DNA from: Balneolaceae bacterium
Lineage (GTDB): Bacteria; Bacteroidota; Rhodothermia; Balneolales; Balneolaceae
Length of the DNA stretch: 64,000 nucleotides
Assembly: GCA_017640605.1 (NCBI GenBank)
Contig: JAEPQH010000018.1
Coordinates: forward strand, 1-64,000
Direction: 5' to 3'
Shown: positions 33,199 through 42,228 of the stretch, one piece after another
Layout of the letters: every line of letters starts with the position of its first letter
Position numbering within the stretch: the stretch's first letter is position 1
Made by a program: the position numbers and the translations under genes
The notes under the pieces: model-generated
Databases searched by the model: none
What the model was told of the DNA's origin: nothing
What the model saw: the letters and a program-made list of their open reading frames with translations, nothing else

Positions 33199-35082
33199 TT
33201 ATAGCAAAGCTTCGTAATCAGCTGTTGAACCGTTATCTAAACAGCATTCTATGATTTGCTTGCCAAGAGGATGTAGTCCTTCGCCCTGAAATTTGCTTAG
33301 GGTTTTAATGAAGAACTCGTGTAACATTTCTGCTCCAACATCATAAGCCTCTTTACCTAATTCTTCCTGATACTCCACTTTAAGCATCCACTTTGGTATT
33401 TGTATACCTTCTACTTTCATATAGTTTAGTGAATAGCCGAGTAAACTACACCTTGAAGGACTTAGTTGTTCTGCCGGGAAATTAGCTGAACCTTTTCGAG
33501 CAAGATATTCTCTACTTATCCACTGCGGCATAAAGCTTGTTTTCCATGCTCCAATGTATTGATTTGGAGTAAGTATGTACTTCACTTTTGGAGTATCAAT
33601 GATTTGCTCGAGTAACAGATTTGCTTGATTAATTCTTTTACCGGTAGCAAATGGCCAGTAACTACCTACGCCTTCACTACTTAGTCCAGCGGAGGTAATA
33701 ATGCTTGGATTTGCATGACCACGAGGTGCAACCAATCGCCATAACCAAGCCAACGATGGATTTAGTACATGCATTAATCCTACAATACCATAATTAGGTT
33801 TTTCGGCGGTACTTGGCGGTGTTCTTAACCCAATACTTCGGATATCAACATCAATGGGATTAGAATATATGCCCGGCATTGATTTTCGAGGAATTATAAC
33901 TCGTGGATTTGGGCATGGTAAACCCGGCGCATCCATTTTGTGCTCCCAAATCATTGCTCTTGAGCCGGGAACGGCTTCAACATTCAAAAATAAAAGGGGT
34001 TGATCTGGTTTTGCAGAGATTTTCTCTAACATCATATCCGTACCATATTCATCAATATGATCAACTCGTACAAACCATGATTCCTCAGCGTCTTCCAGCC
34101 ACAGTTTACCATCATTTTTTTGTAGGCTTGGGTGGCAAAGCGCCATATCATCAGTAACAGGTTCTAAATCGCAGGTTCTACGTAATTCTAAGGTTCGTTT
34201 CTCACCAGTTACGATATTTTTGCCCAATAATAATGAGCCATCGCTTTGACGGTGAGGTTGTTGAAGCATTTCACTTTTTCCGCCACCACTTGCACCTTCG
34301 TGCATGATATTTGTAATGCTATCGTATGGAGAAACTGCACGAACTGCAGAACAGTGAGCTGTAACCCAACCTTCTTTTTCTCCTTGTCCAATAAGCATGC
34401 CATAAACACCTTTTTTTGCACTAGGCCCTGGATACAGATTGTAGCTAAACATTTCGTATCTGCCGGGAACTCGGTTATGAACCACTACTTGTTTTCCGTC
34501 AAAATGAGTGTGGCGAAATATCGGTGCAGTATAGATTACAGCTTCAGGGGAGAAGTCTTCCGGTAATTCATCTGGGTCGATGATTCCTTGCAATAATCCT
34601 AACCCTAGCCCAAAAAAGCCCGCGTTAGCTGGTATCACTGCTATCGCATCGTATCCCATTCCTTTTTTCCCCGCATTAAAGTAAAATACAGCGAGATCCT
34701 GCGTTTTCAGCCAATCAAGTGTTTCGGTGCGTAAACTATCGAACGAATAATCGAATCTATCTTCAAATTTTGGCTTATCTGTAGGAAGGTCGTCTGCTAT
34801 TAACATACAGTTAGGGTCTCTCCTTCTCATGTACGATTCGGTATAATTCGCTGCTATACCATTTTTTACTCTCGCTACCTCTACTTCTAAATATCTTGTT
34901 CCATCAGGTAAATCATAACATACATTATGGGTTAATCCTCCGGAAGGAACAGATAAATCAACAAGCTCTTCTAAGTTGTGCGCCAAAGTGACACTTGGAG
35001 CTACGCTCAACACCTCTTCTAGGTCGGTATGCTTTCCACATTTTATATTGGTTGATAATGGGATTTGTTCGATGGTATCCAT
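33199..35082 (-). CDS. DUF4914 family P-loop protein
   Basis: This 627-residue protein matches my recollection of the DUF4914 family in length and segments. It has a Walker A-like motif GASGGGKS (encoded at 34273-34296) in the context NIMHEGASGGGKSEML, which resembles the kinase-1a loop of PEP carboxykinase and HPr kinase. Other conserved-looking segments are GRYEMFSYNLYPGPSAKKG, ITSAGLSSEGVGSYWPF and YILTPNQYIGAWKTSF. The substrate is unknown and I would not assign a reaction. It is transcribed alone, flanked by terminators, with nested dyads upstream. No signal peptide is present, so it is cytoplasmic. Confidence 0.8.
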   Translation of the reverse strand: MDTIEQIPLSTNIKCGKHTDLEEVLSVAPSVTLAHNLEELVDLSVPSGGLTHNVCYDLPDGTRYLEVEVARVKNGIAANYTESYMRRRDPNCMLIADDLPTDKPKFEDRFDYSFDSLRTETLDWLKTQDLAVFYFNAGKKGMGYDAIAVIPANAGFFGLGLGLLQGIIDPDELPEDFSPEAVIYTAPIFRHTHFDGKQVVVHNRVPGRYEMFSYNLYPGPSAKKGVYGMLIGQGEKEGWVTAHCSAVRAVSPYDSITNIMHEGASGGGKSEMLQQPHRQSDGSLLLGKNIVTGEKRTLELRRTCDLEPVTDDMALCHPSLQKNDGKLWLEDAEESWFVRVDHIDEYGTDMMLEKISAKPDQPLLFLNVEAVPGSRAMIWEHKMDAPGLPCPNPRVIIPRKSMPGIYSNPIDVDIRSIGLRTPPSTAEKPNYGIVGLMHVLNPSLAWLWRLVAPRGHANPSIITSAGLSSEGVGSYWPFATGKRINQANLLLEQIIDTPKVKYILTPNQYIGAWKTSFMPQWISREYLARKGSANFPAEQLSPSRCSLLGYSLNYMKVEGIQIPKWMLKVEYQEELGKEAYDVGAEMLHEFFIKTLSKFQGEGLHPLGKQIIECCLDNGSTADYEALL

Positions 35083-35109
35083 GAGTGTATTTATTTAAGT
35101 GAAGCATAT

Positions 35110-35172
35110 AATAGAGTTAATAACATATTATATAATTTCTATTATTAACCGCTAATGATCATATACTCTATT
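35110..35172. promoter_or_regulatory. Nested inverted repeats upstream of the DUF4914 gene
   Basis: AATAGAGT (35110-35117) pairs with ACTCTATT (35165-35172), and inside it GTTAATAA (35116-35123) pairs with TTATTAAC (35142-35149); both are perfect 8-base dyads. The region is very AT-rich and lies 28-90 bases before the ATG at 35082, where a promoter is expected, so it may be an operator. The rest of the 334-base gap (35083-35416) shows only AT-rich sequence and the terminator at 35355-35388. Confidence 0.5.
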
Positions 35173-35354
35173 AAGTGTTTAACTCAGTATAACATCGAAA
35201 TATGTGCGTTCTGTGAAGATTGGAGGCACTTTTTTTAAGAATAGCATCAATTAATAATGCTCAGATTAATCGAAAAAAAAGAACTCTAAGCCTAAGCTTC
35301 GGAAAAGCGCTTACATGAAGACTTAGAAAAATTTGGATTTTTTTTAAAGAACAA

Positions 35355-35388
35355 TAAAAAAACCCGGCATCAAATTGATACCGGGTTT
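35355..35388 (-). terminator. Terminator of the pyruvate dehydrogenase operon
   Basis: AAACCCGG and CCGGGTTT (35360-35388) form the base of a long stem extended by ATCA/TGAT. On the minus strand it is followed by a T-run (the A-run at 35355-35361). It lies just downstream of the E2 gene. Confidence 0.9.
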
Positions 35389-35416
35389 ATAGAATAAACT
35401 TTAGATCGTGTTTTTA

Positions 35417-36685
35417 CTATAACAACATCGATAATGGGTTTTCGATCAGGTTCCGAACTGTATTTAGGAACTGAGCAGCTTTTGCTCCATCCACTACACG
35501 GTGATCGCTTGACAAGGTAACCTTCATTCTTTTGCCTGGTACAATTTCACCATTCTCTACAACGGGAACGTCGCGAATAGCACCTACTGCTAAAATACAG
35601 GCATTTGGAGGATTAATAATAGCAGTAAACTCCTCGATACCAAACATACCTAGATTACTAATCGTGAACGTGCTTCCTTCCATTTGATCTGGTTGAAGTT
35701 TGCGATCGCGGGCCAAACCAGCTAGTTCTCTCGTTTCTGCAGAAATTTGTGCTAGTCCTTTTTTGTCGGCATGATTGATAACCGGAGTCATTAAACCTTC
35801 ATCAATTGCCACGGCAACGGCTATGTTTACATCGCCATGCTGCATAATCACGTCATCCATCCAAGAACTGTTAATATCTTGGTGACGAGTAAGTGCTACT
35901 GCACAGGCTTTAACTACAATATCGTTGAAGCTAATTCGAACGTCATTTGCATCATTCATTGCTTTTCGAGCAGCAAATGCCGCTTTCATGTCAATGTCGA
36001 TGGTCTCATAGAAGTGTGGATTCGTAAATTTACTCTCCGACAACCTGCGAGCAATTACTTTTCTCATTTGAGAAATTTTCACCTCTTTACTTTCAAGACT
36101 TTCAAAGGTTTGCTTAGGAGCAGATTTAGTATCATCCGAGGATGAAGCCGACGGTTTGGTTAGTCCACCACCTTTAGATGGACTAAACGACTCAACGTCT
36201 TTCTTCACGATTCGTCCGTCAGGACCAGAACCATCTACTTCACTAAGATTTATCCCTTTATCAGCCGCAATTTTCTTTGCGAGTGGAGAAGCTTTAACAC
36301 GCCCGTCATCGCTTTCTGAGGATGATGTAGATTCTTTCTCTTCTGTTTTTTCTTCTTCAGCTTCATTTGATGTTTTCTCTGATGCTTCAGAACTTTCGGA
36401 GCTATCAGTATCACCGGCTCCATCAAGGATGTCAGAGATATCTTCGCCTTCTTCACCGATAACAGCAATCAAGCCACCTAAAGGAACGGCATCGCCTTCG
36501 CCCGGAATAATTTTTAGGATGGTTCCGTCATCAAAAACTTCAACATCCATAGTCGCTTTGTCGGTTTCCACTTCTGCGATAATATCGCCGGCAGATACCG
36601 TATCGCCTTCTTGTACATTCCATTTCGCGATTACCCCTTCTTCCATGGTATCGCTTAACTTGGGCATTTCTATTTTAATAGCCAT
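35417..36685 (-). CDS. pdhC: Pyruvate dehydrogenase E2 (dihydrolipoamide acetyltransferase)
   Basis: This 422-residue protein has one N-terminal lipoyl domain with the lipoylated lysine K43 in ETDKATMDVE, an acidic Ser/Glu linker, and a peripheral subunit-binding domain (VKASPLAKKIAADKGINLSE, SGPDGRIVKKDV). The catalytic acyltransferase domain has VTLSSDHRVVDG, with the active-site His and Asp. It transfers acetyl groups to CoA in the pyruvate dehydrogenase complex. It is last in the leftward operon alaS, pdhA, pdhB, pdhC. An E3 (lipoamide dehydrogenase) gene is not in the window. The pairing with pyruvate-type E1 genes favours pyruvate over other 2-oxoacids as substrate. Confidence 0.95.
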   Translation of the reverse strand: MAIKIEMPKLSDTMEEGVIAKWNVQEGDTVSAGDIIAEVETDKATMDVEVFDDGTILKIIPGEGDAVPLGGLIAVIGEEGEDISDILDGAGDTDSSESSEASEKTSNEAEEEKTEEKESTSSSESDDGRVKASPLAKKIAADKGINLSEVDGSGPDGRIVKKDVESFSPSKGGGLTKPSASSSDDTKSAPKQTFESLESKEVKISQMRKVIARRLSESKFTNPHFYETIDIDMKAAFAARKAMNDANDVRISFNDIVVKACAVALTRHQDINSSWMDDVIMQHGDVNIAVAVAIDEGLMTPVINHADKKGLAQISAETRELAGLARDRKLQPDQMEGSTFTISNLGMFGIEEFTAIINPPNACILAVGAIRDVPVVENGEIVPGKRMKVTLSSDHRVVDGAKAAQFLNTVRNLIENPLSMLL

Positions 36686-36707
36686 AATGAGTGATATTTA
36701 GCTGATT

Positions 36708-37691
36708 TTAAGTTCTGTAAGTAACTTGATTAACGGCATCTATTACCTGTTTCGGGCTTGGAAACCAGGCATCAAATAGTTTCTTCGAAAATGGTGCATT
36801 TACATCCGGTAAGCATACGCGTTGCACAGGGGCATCCAAATAATCAAAAGCTTCGCGCTGGATCAAAAATCCAATCTCGGCAGCCAATCCGCCAAACGGA
36901 TGAGCTTCGTCAACCAACACACATCGGTTAGTTTTTTTGATGGATTCGATGATCAATGGTAAATCCAATGGTTTTACTGTTCTTGGATCAATAATCTCAC
37001 ACTCTATTCCATCTTTAGCCAACTGATTGGCAGCCTGTACAGCTACATGGTACATTTTACCATGCGCAACAACGGTAACATCGCTTCCTTCCCGTTTAAT
37101 CTTACCTTTTCCAATTGGAATGATAAAATCTTCAGCGTCAGAAACTTCACCTTTCATGCCATACATTTGCTCCGATTCCATAAAAATAACCGGATTATCA
37201 TCCCGAATTGCTGATTTTAGTAATCCTTTCGCATCACCAGGCTCCGATGGATAAATAACTTTTAAGCCTGGAAAATGTGCGTACATAGAATCGTAAGAAA
37301 CAGAGTGAGTTGCTCCAAGCTGTCCAGCTGATGCATTCGGTCCTCTAAATACGATCGGGCAATCTATCTGTCCGCCGGTCATGTACTTCACCTTTGTGGC
37401 GTGATTAATGATTTGATCAGCAGCAAGCACTGCAAAGTTGAAGGTCATAAATTCAACGATCGGGCGAAGTCCACGCATTGCTGCACCAACTCCTAATCCT
37501 GCAAAACCAAGCTCCGAAATCGGAGTATCGATTACACGTTTAAATCCGTATTTGTCAAGTAGTCCTTCGGTTACTTTATAAGCACCGTTATATTCGGCTA
37601 CTTCTTCTCCCATGATGAAGACGCGCTCATCGCGATCCATTTCTTCATCGATTGCATGTTTTAAAGCTTCTCTAAATTGTAATTCTGCCAT
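36708..37691 (-). CDS. pdhB: Pyruvate dehydrogenase E1 component, beta subunit
   Basis: This 327-residue transketolase-type protein shows FREALKHAIDEEMDRDERVFIMGEEVAEYNGAYKV-type motifs at its N terminus (E1 beta). Typical segments are DTPISELGFAGLGVGAAM, GGQIDCPIVFRGPNASAGQLGATHS and GLAAEIGFLIQREAFDYLDAPVQRV. With the alpha subunit it decarboxylates pyruvate using thiamine diphosphate. It is 12 bases from the alpha gene and 22 from the E2 gene, so the three are co-transcribed. Length is typical. Confidence 0.95.
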   Translation of the reverse strand: MAELQFREALKHAIDEEMDRDERVFIMGEEVAEYNGAYKVTEGLLDKYGFKRVIDTPISELGFAGLGVGAAMRGLRPIVEFMTFNFAVLAADQIINHATKVKYMTGGQIDCPIVFRGPNASAGQLGATHSVSYDSMYAHFPGLKVIYPSEPGDAKGLLKSAIRDDNPVIFMESEQMYGMKGEVSDAEDFIIPIGKGKIKREGSDVTVVAHGKMYHVAVQAANQLAKDGIECEIIDPRTVKPLDLPLIIESIKKTNRCVLVDEAHPFGGLAAEIGFLIQREAFDYLDAPVQRVCLPDVNAPFSKKLFDAWFPSPKQVIDAVNQVTYRT

Positions 37692-37703
37692 GAAATTGTG
37701 TGA

Positions 37704-38804
37704 TTAAACGTGGAAGTAAGGGTCGTCTTCTACAAACATATCTTCGTAGAGTTCTTTCTCTTCAGGGAAAGGCGATTCATCCGCAAACTCTACAGCGTCC
37801 AGCACTTCCTGCTCTACCTTATCTTCTATTTCTTTTAATTGATCTTCCTTAGCCAATTCGTTTTCAAGTAAGTAAGTTTTTAGCCGTTGAATTGGGTCAA
37901 TCTTCTGATATTCTTCGAGCTCTTCTTTGGTTCGATACTTTTGCGGATCCGACATTGAATGTCCACGGTAACGATACGTTCTGATTTCTACGAACCATGG
38001 TTCAGAGTTTTCGCGAACATCATCGGCGATTTCTTTCATCTTCTCATACACCGAGAATAGATCCATTCCGTTGATAACTGCACTCTTCATATTGTAGCCT
38101 TTAGCACGGTCTACGATTTCAGCTACTGTATGGCGCGCAGCTGCGGTGCCCATCGAATAGCCGTTATTCTCTACAACAAATATTGCAGGTAATTTCCACA
38201 ATTGAGCAAGATTCAATGTTTCATGTAATGCACCTTGATCTACCGCGCCATCACCAAAAAAGCAGGCCGAAATATTACCGTTTGCATTGTATTTATTAGC
38301 GAATGCGAATCCAGCGTTTATAGGAATATGTCCACCTACGATACCATATCCACCCCAGAATTTCTTCTCGGCATTTGCAAAGTGCATACTTCCACCTTTA
38401 CCTCGCGATGAGCCTGTTGCCTTACCAAAAAGTTCGGCCATCCCGGCTTTTGCCGAAATACCTCGGCACAGCCCCCAGCCGTGGTCGCGATAGGCTGTGA
38501 TGATATCATCCTCATCGTCCAGAGCGAATGTTGTTCCAGTTGAAATAGCTTCCTGCCCGATGTACAGGTGAAGAAAACCACCAAATTTTCCTTTTTGATA
38601 CTGCTGCATGGAGCGCTCTTCGAAACGGCGTTGCAAATACATTTGCTCGAACATCGCCAATAGCTGCTCCTCAGATAATCCTAAGTCTTTATGTGTTTTG
38701 TCGGTTGCATCGGGGAGGTCAACCCCTTTTTGTACAGCTCCTTCATTAACATCACCTATACCGGTGGGTGCAAATCGGATTTCTTCCTTTTTCTTTTTTG
38801 CCAT
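37704..38804 (-). CDS. pdhA: Pyruvate dehydrogenase E1 component, alpha subunit
   Basis: This 366-residue protein has the thiamine diphosphate motif GDGAVDQGALHETLNLAQLW ... VENNGYSMGT (GDG with NN about 26 residues later). It also has the E1-alpha segments GGFLHLYIGQEAISTG, YRDHGWGLCRG and KGGSMHF, and the phosphorylation-loop equivalent RYRGHSMSDPQKYR. It forms the E1 heterotetramer with the beta subunit. The lysine-rich N terminus (MAKKKKEEIRF) is a short extension. It follows alaS by 88 bases; whether alaS is co-transcribed is not resolved by the sequence. Confidence 0.95.
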   Translation of the reverse strand: MAKKKKEEIRFAPTGIGDVNEGAVQKGVDLPDATDKTHKDLGLSEEQLLAMFEQMYLQRRFEERSMQQYQKGKFGGFLHLYIGQEAISTGTTFALDDEDDIITAYRDHGWGLCRGISAKAGMAELFGKATGSSRGKGGSMHFANAEKKFWGGYGIVGGHIPINAGFAFANKYNANGNISACFFGDGAVDQGALHETLNLAQLWKLPAIFVVENNGYSMGTAAARHTVAEIVDRAKGYNMKSAVINGMDLFSVYEKMKEIADDVRENSEPWFVEIRTYRYRGHSMSDPQKYRTKEELEEYQKIDPIQRLKTYLLENELAKEDQLKEIEDKVEQEVLDAVEFADESPFPEEKELYEDMFVEDDPYFHV

Positions 38805-38892
38805 AAATATTTTTTTGAAAACTCTTACCCAAAACGGGGTGAGAATATATCAATTTTTTATCAGAATTCGTGATTGGGTTTGGTAAAGGACA

Positions 38893-41556
38893 TCAAAGTG
38901 ATTCCTTTACAATTTCTTTTACACTCGAAAGTGCTTCAGATAGTTTTTCGGGATTTTTACCACCAGCCGTTGCTAGGTTTGGTTGGCCACCACCACCACC
39001 GCCTACCAAGCGCCCAAGTTTTCCAACCAAGGCTCCGGCTTTCAGATTTCTCCCGGAAATCAAATCTTCGGTAACGGCAACCATTAAAAACACTTTACCG
39101 TTTTCTTCATCTTTAGAGCCGAGCACAATTATTCGGTCTTTATTCACTTTTTGTAGTGCATCGTAGCCTAATTGCTTTAAAGTGGCTACATCGGCTCCGG
39201 GTATTTCTCCTTTAGAAATTTCTATACCGTCCAAATTTTCTGTTTTTGATAAGATGTCATCAAGTAGTGCGCCCGAATTCGCCATTTGAACTTTTTCCAA
39301 TTCTTTTTCAAGGGCTTTTTTCTCGTCCATCAACTTTTTGATGTTTGAAACCGGATCGTTGGTTTGACCAAACAGTGATTTTACTTCTCTAACAATCTCT
39401 TTCTCTTCTCGCAACAATTTATCGGCAGCACCTCCACACACGGCTTCAATTCGGCGAATCCCTGCGGCAACAGAACTTTCGTGTAAAAATCTAAAGTATC
39501 CGATTTCGCCGGTTGCACCTACATGAGTACCTCCACACAGTTCAACTGAATATTCTTCATCAAAAGTAATTACTCGCACAAAATCGCCGTATTTTTCGCC
39601 AAATAGCATCATTGCGCCTTTCTCTTTGGCTTCCTCAATCGGCACATTTCTTTCCTCAAACAGTGGAATATTCTCTTGAATCTTAGCATTCACTTCAGCT
39701 TCTACTTTGTCGAGTTCTTCGCTAGTCATCGCCTCAAAGTGAGAAAAATCGAATCTAAGATGATAATCATTTACCAAAGAGCCTTTTTGCGCTACATGAT
39801 CACCAAGAACATTTCTTAATGCTGCATGAGCTAAATGTGTTGCAGAGTGATGTTTTTGAATCTCGAGGCGCTTTTTTAAATCTATGGTTGCGGTCCATAA
39901 TCCGGCTAAGTTTCCAGGTAACTCCTCGGTGTAGTGGATGTAATTCCCATTTCCTTTTTGCACATCAATAACGTGAATGAAATCGGCACCGTTAGTGAGC
40001 ATACCGGTATCGGCAACCTGACCACCACTTTCTGCATAAAATGGAGTTTTATTTAAGGTGAATGCGTATCGGTCTCCTTCTTTTCGATAAGACGTGATGA
40101 GTGCTTCCGCCTCAAACTCATCGTAGCCCACAAACTCAAACTCATCCAAGTCGATTAACACATTCCATTCATTCACTTTGCTTTGATCAACCGAAAACTT
40201 ACCCGCTGCCCGAGCCCGATCTTTTTGTTCCTGCATGCGTTGGTTAAATCCCTCTTCATCCACAGAAACACCTTTTTCTCGGGCCATTAGCTGTGTTAAA
40301 TCGATGGGAAAGCCATAGGTATCGTGCAATTTAAATGCATCGGCACCGGATAATTGTTTAGAGTTGGCAATCATCTCGTTAAAAATACCAATGCCTTGGC
40401 CAAGAGTTTTCAAAAAACTTCGTTCCTCAGCATGTATCACATTAGTGATGTATTCTTGTTGTGCGACAATCTCTGGAAATACATCACTAAACTGATCAGC
40501 GAGTACATTTACCAGCCGATACATAAATGGTTCTTTAAACCCTAGTTTATCCCAACCATACCGTATGGCACGGCGTTGAATTCGTCGAATTACGTAGCCA
40601 CGACCATCGTTTCCGGGTGAAGCCCCATCAGCAATAGAAAATGCAACTGCACGAATGTGATCTGCGATAACCCGCATCGCAATATCTTTCTCTTCATCTT
40701 TCCCATAAGAAGTTCCGGCAAGCTCAGATATCCGATTAAGTAATGGAGTGAATACATCCGAATCATAATTCGACATTTTCCCTTGAAGCACAGCACACAC
40801 TCGTTCAAAACCCATTCCGGTATCTACATGTTTTGCGGGTAACGATTTAAGGCTGCCATCCGGTTGCCGGTTAAACTGAATGAAAACTAAATTCCAGATT
40901 TCGATCACTCTCGGATCGTCCATATTAACCAAACTCGCGCCATCCACTTCTTGCCGCTCATTATCCGGTCGAAGATCGATGTGTAATTCTGAGCAGGGAC
41001 CACACGGTCCAGTATCGCCCATTTCCCAGAAATTATCTTTCTTATCAAACTTGAGAATATGTTCGTGAGCAATGGTTGTTTCCGATTTCCAGAGCTCGAT
41101 AGCCTCGTCATCGGTAGGCAAACCATCTTCCTCATCTCCTGCAAATACAGTGGCGTAAATCCGATTTGGATCCATTCCCCAAACATCCACCAATAACTCC
41201 CATGCCCAACCGATAGCTTCTTTTTTGAAATAATCGCCAAACGACCAGTTCCCTAACATCTCGAATAGGGTATGATGATAGGTATCGTGGCCAACTTCCT
41301 CCAAATCGTTATGTTTACCGCTTACCCGGATACATTTTTGCGTATCAGCAGCACGATTCCACTTTTTCCCTTCGTGATCAAGCGCTTGTTCCTCTCCTAA
41401 AAAAATAGGTTTGAACTGATTCATGCCGGCATTTGTAAATAGTAAGGTTGGATCATCTTTTGGTACAACCGGTGCACTTTTTACAATGGCATGCTTTTTA
41501 TCAGCAAAAAATTGTAGAAATTCATCTCGTATTTGGGAAGAAGTCTTTATCGACAT
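38893..41556 (-). CDS. alaS: Alanyl-tRNA synthetase
   Basis: This 887-residue class II aminoacyl-tRNA synthetase attaches alanine to tRNA-Ala. The catalytic domain starts with REEFLQFF-like (RDEFLQFFADKKHAIV) and has LFTNAGMNQFKPIFLG, DLEEVGHDTYHHTLFEMLGNWSF and GDTGPCGPCSELH. The editing domain has HHSATHLAHAAL and CGGTHVGATGEIG, providing the His and Cys zinc ligands. A C-terminal DHHA1-type domain ends with GGGGGGQPNLATAGGK. The length is standard. It is leftward and divergent from the DUF502 gene. Confidence 0.98.
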   Translation of the reverse strand: MSIKTSSQIRDEFLQFFADKKHAIVKSAPVVPKDDPTLLFTNAGMNQFKPIFLGEEQALDHEGKKWNRAADTQKCIRVSGKHNDLEEVGHDTYHHTLFEMLGNWSFGDYFKKEAIGWAWELLVDVWGMDPNRIYATVFAGDEEDGLPTDDEAIELWKSETTIAHEHILKFDKKDNFWEMGDTGPCGPCSELHIDLRPDNERQEVDGASLVNMDDPRVIEIWNLVFIQFNRQPDGSLKSLPAKHVDTGMGFERVCAVLQGKMSNYDSDVFTPLLNRISELAGTSYGKDEEKDIAMRVIADHIRAVAFSIADGASPGNDGRGYVIRRIQRRAIRYGWDKLGFKEPFMYRLVNVLADQFSDVFPEIVAQQEYITNVIHAEERSFLKTLGQGIGIFNEMIANSKQLSGADAFKLHDTYGFPIDLTQLMAREKGVSVDEEGFNQRMQEQKDRARAAGKFSVDQSKVNEWNVLIDLDEFEFVGYDEFEAEALITSYRKEGDRYAFTLNKTPFYAESGGQVADTGMLTNGADFIHVIDVQKGNGNYIHYTEELPGNLAGLWTATIDLKKRLEIQKHHSATHLAHAALRNVLGDHVAQKGSLVNDYHLRFDFSHFEAMTSEELDKVEAEVNAKIQENIPLFEERNVPIEEAKEKGAMMLFGEKYGDFVRVITFDEEYSVELCGGTHVGATGEIGYFRFLHESSVAAGIRRIEAVCGGAADKLLREEKEIVREVKSLFGQTNDPVSNIKKLMDEKKALEKELEKVQMANSGALLDDILSKTENLDGIEISKGEIPGADVATLKQLGYDALQKVNKDRIIVLGSKDEENGKVFLMVAVTEDLISGRNLKAGALVGKLGRLVGGGGGGQPNLATAGGKNPEKLSEALSSVKEIVKESL

Positions 41557-41650
41557 TACTTATGTTTATAAAAATTGGATCAAAAAAATTAAGGGTGGGA
41601 AGATAAAAAAAATCCACCTCTAACTCATTAATTAAACCCGTGAAACAGGG

Positions 41651-42226
41651 ATGAAAACTCTATTAAATAATTTCTTTAGGGGAATGCTGATTGTATTTCC
41701 CGTTGGCGCCACTATTTATCTGGTTGCCATTACTATGGATTGGTTGAATTCTATTTTTGCAGATTTATTTTTGGGATGGATCAATATTGAAATTCCCGGA
41801 CTTGGAATAATAACCGGTTTCCTGTTCATAGCTTTAATTGGGTACGTGTTTAATCGGGCATTCACCAAACCTATTGTTCATATATTCGAGCGGATCATTA
41901 CAAAAATGCCGCTCGTTAGCATGATCTACACCTCATTGAAGGATTTGACTGAAGCCTTTGTAGGCGAGCGTAAAAAATTTAATCAGCCAGCTAAAGTTAC
42001 CTTTGGTGATACCGGCGTAATCCGTTTTGGATTTATAACACAAGATTCCTTAGAACAATTTGATTTGGCAGATGAAGTAGCTGTTTACTGTCCTCATTCC
42101 TATAATTTCTCAGGTAATTTATATGTAGTGCCCAAAGAGTGTGTAACACCTGTAAAAATAGATTCTACCGATTTTATGCGATTTATTGTGTCAGGTGGTG
42201 TTACCGGTGGCTTTAAAAAGATCTAA
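41651..42226 (+). CDS. DUF502 family membrane protein
   Basis: This 191-residue protein has two N-terminal membrane helices (FRGMLIVFPVGATIYLVAITM and IITGFLFIALIGYVF) and a soluble C-terminal domain with PLVSMIYTSLKDLTEAF and F.QPAKVTFGDTGVIRFGFIT, typical of DUF502. Function is not established. The gene is convergent with the ferredoxin-NADP reductase gene, with only two bases between their stops and no terminator. Confidence 0.9.
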   Translation: MKTLLNNFFRGMLIVFPVGATIYLVAITMDWLNSIFADLFLGWINIEIPGLGIITGFLFIALIGYVFNRAFTKPIVHIFERIITKMPLVSMIYTSLKDLTEAFVGERKKFNQPAKVTFGDTGVIRFGFITQDSLEQFDLADEVAVYCPHSYNFSGNLYVVPKECVTPVKIDSTDFMRFIVSGGVTGGFKKI

Positions 42227-42228
42227 GC

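Noticed and set aside
36156-36701. 181-residue plus-strand frame opposite pdhC, rich in Ser and Pro
   Set aside because: It is the antisense shadow of the Ser/Glu-rich linker and lipoyl domain of E2; low-complexity codons produce the long frame.
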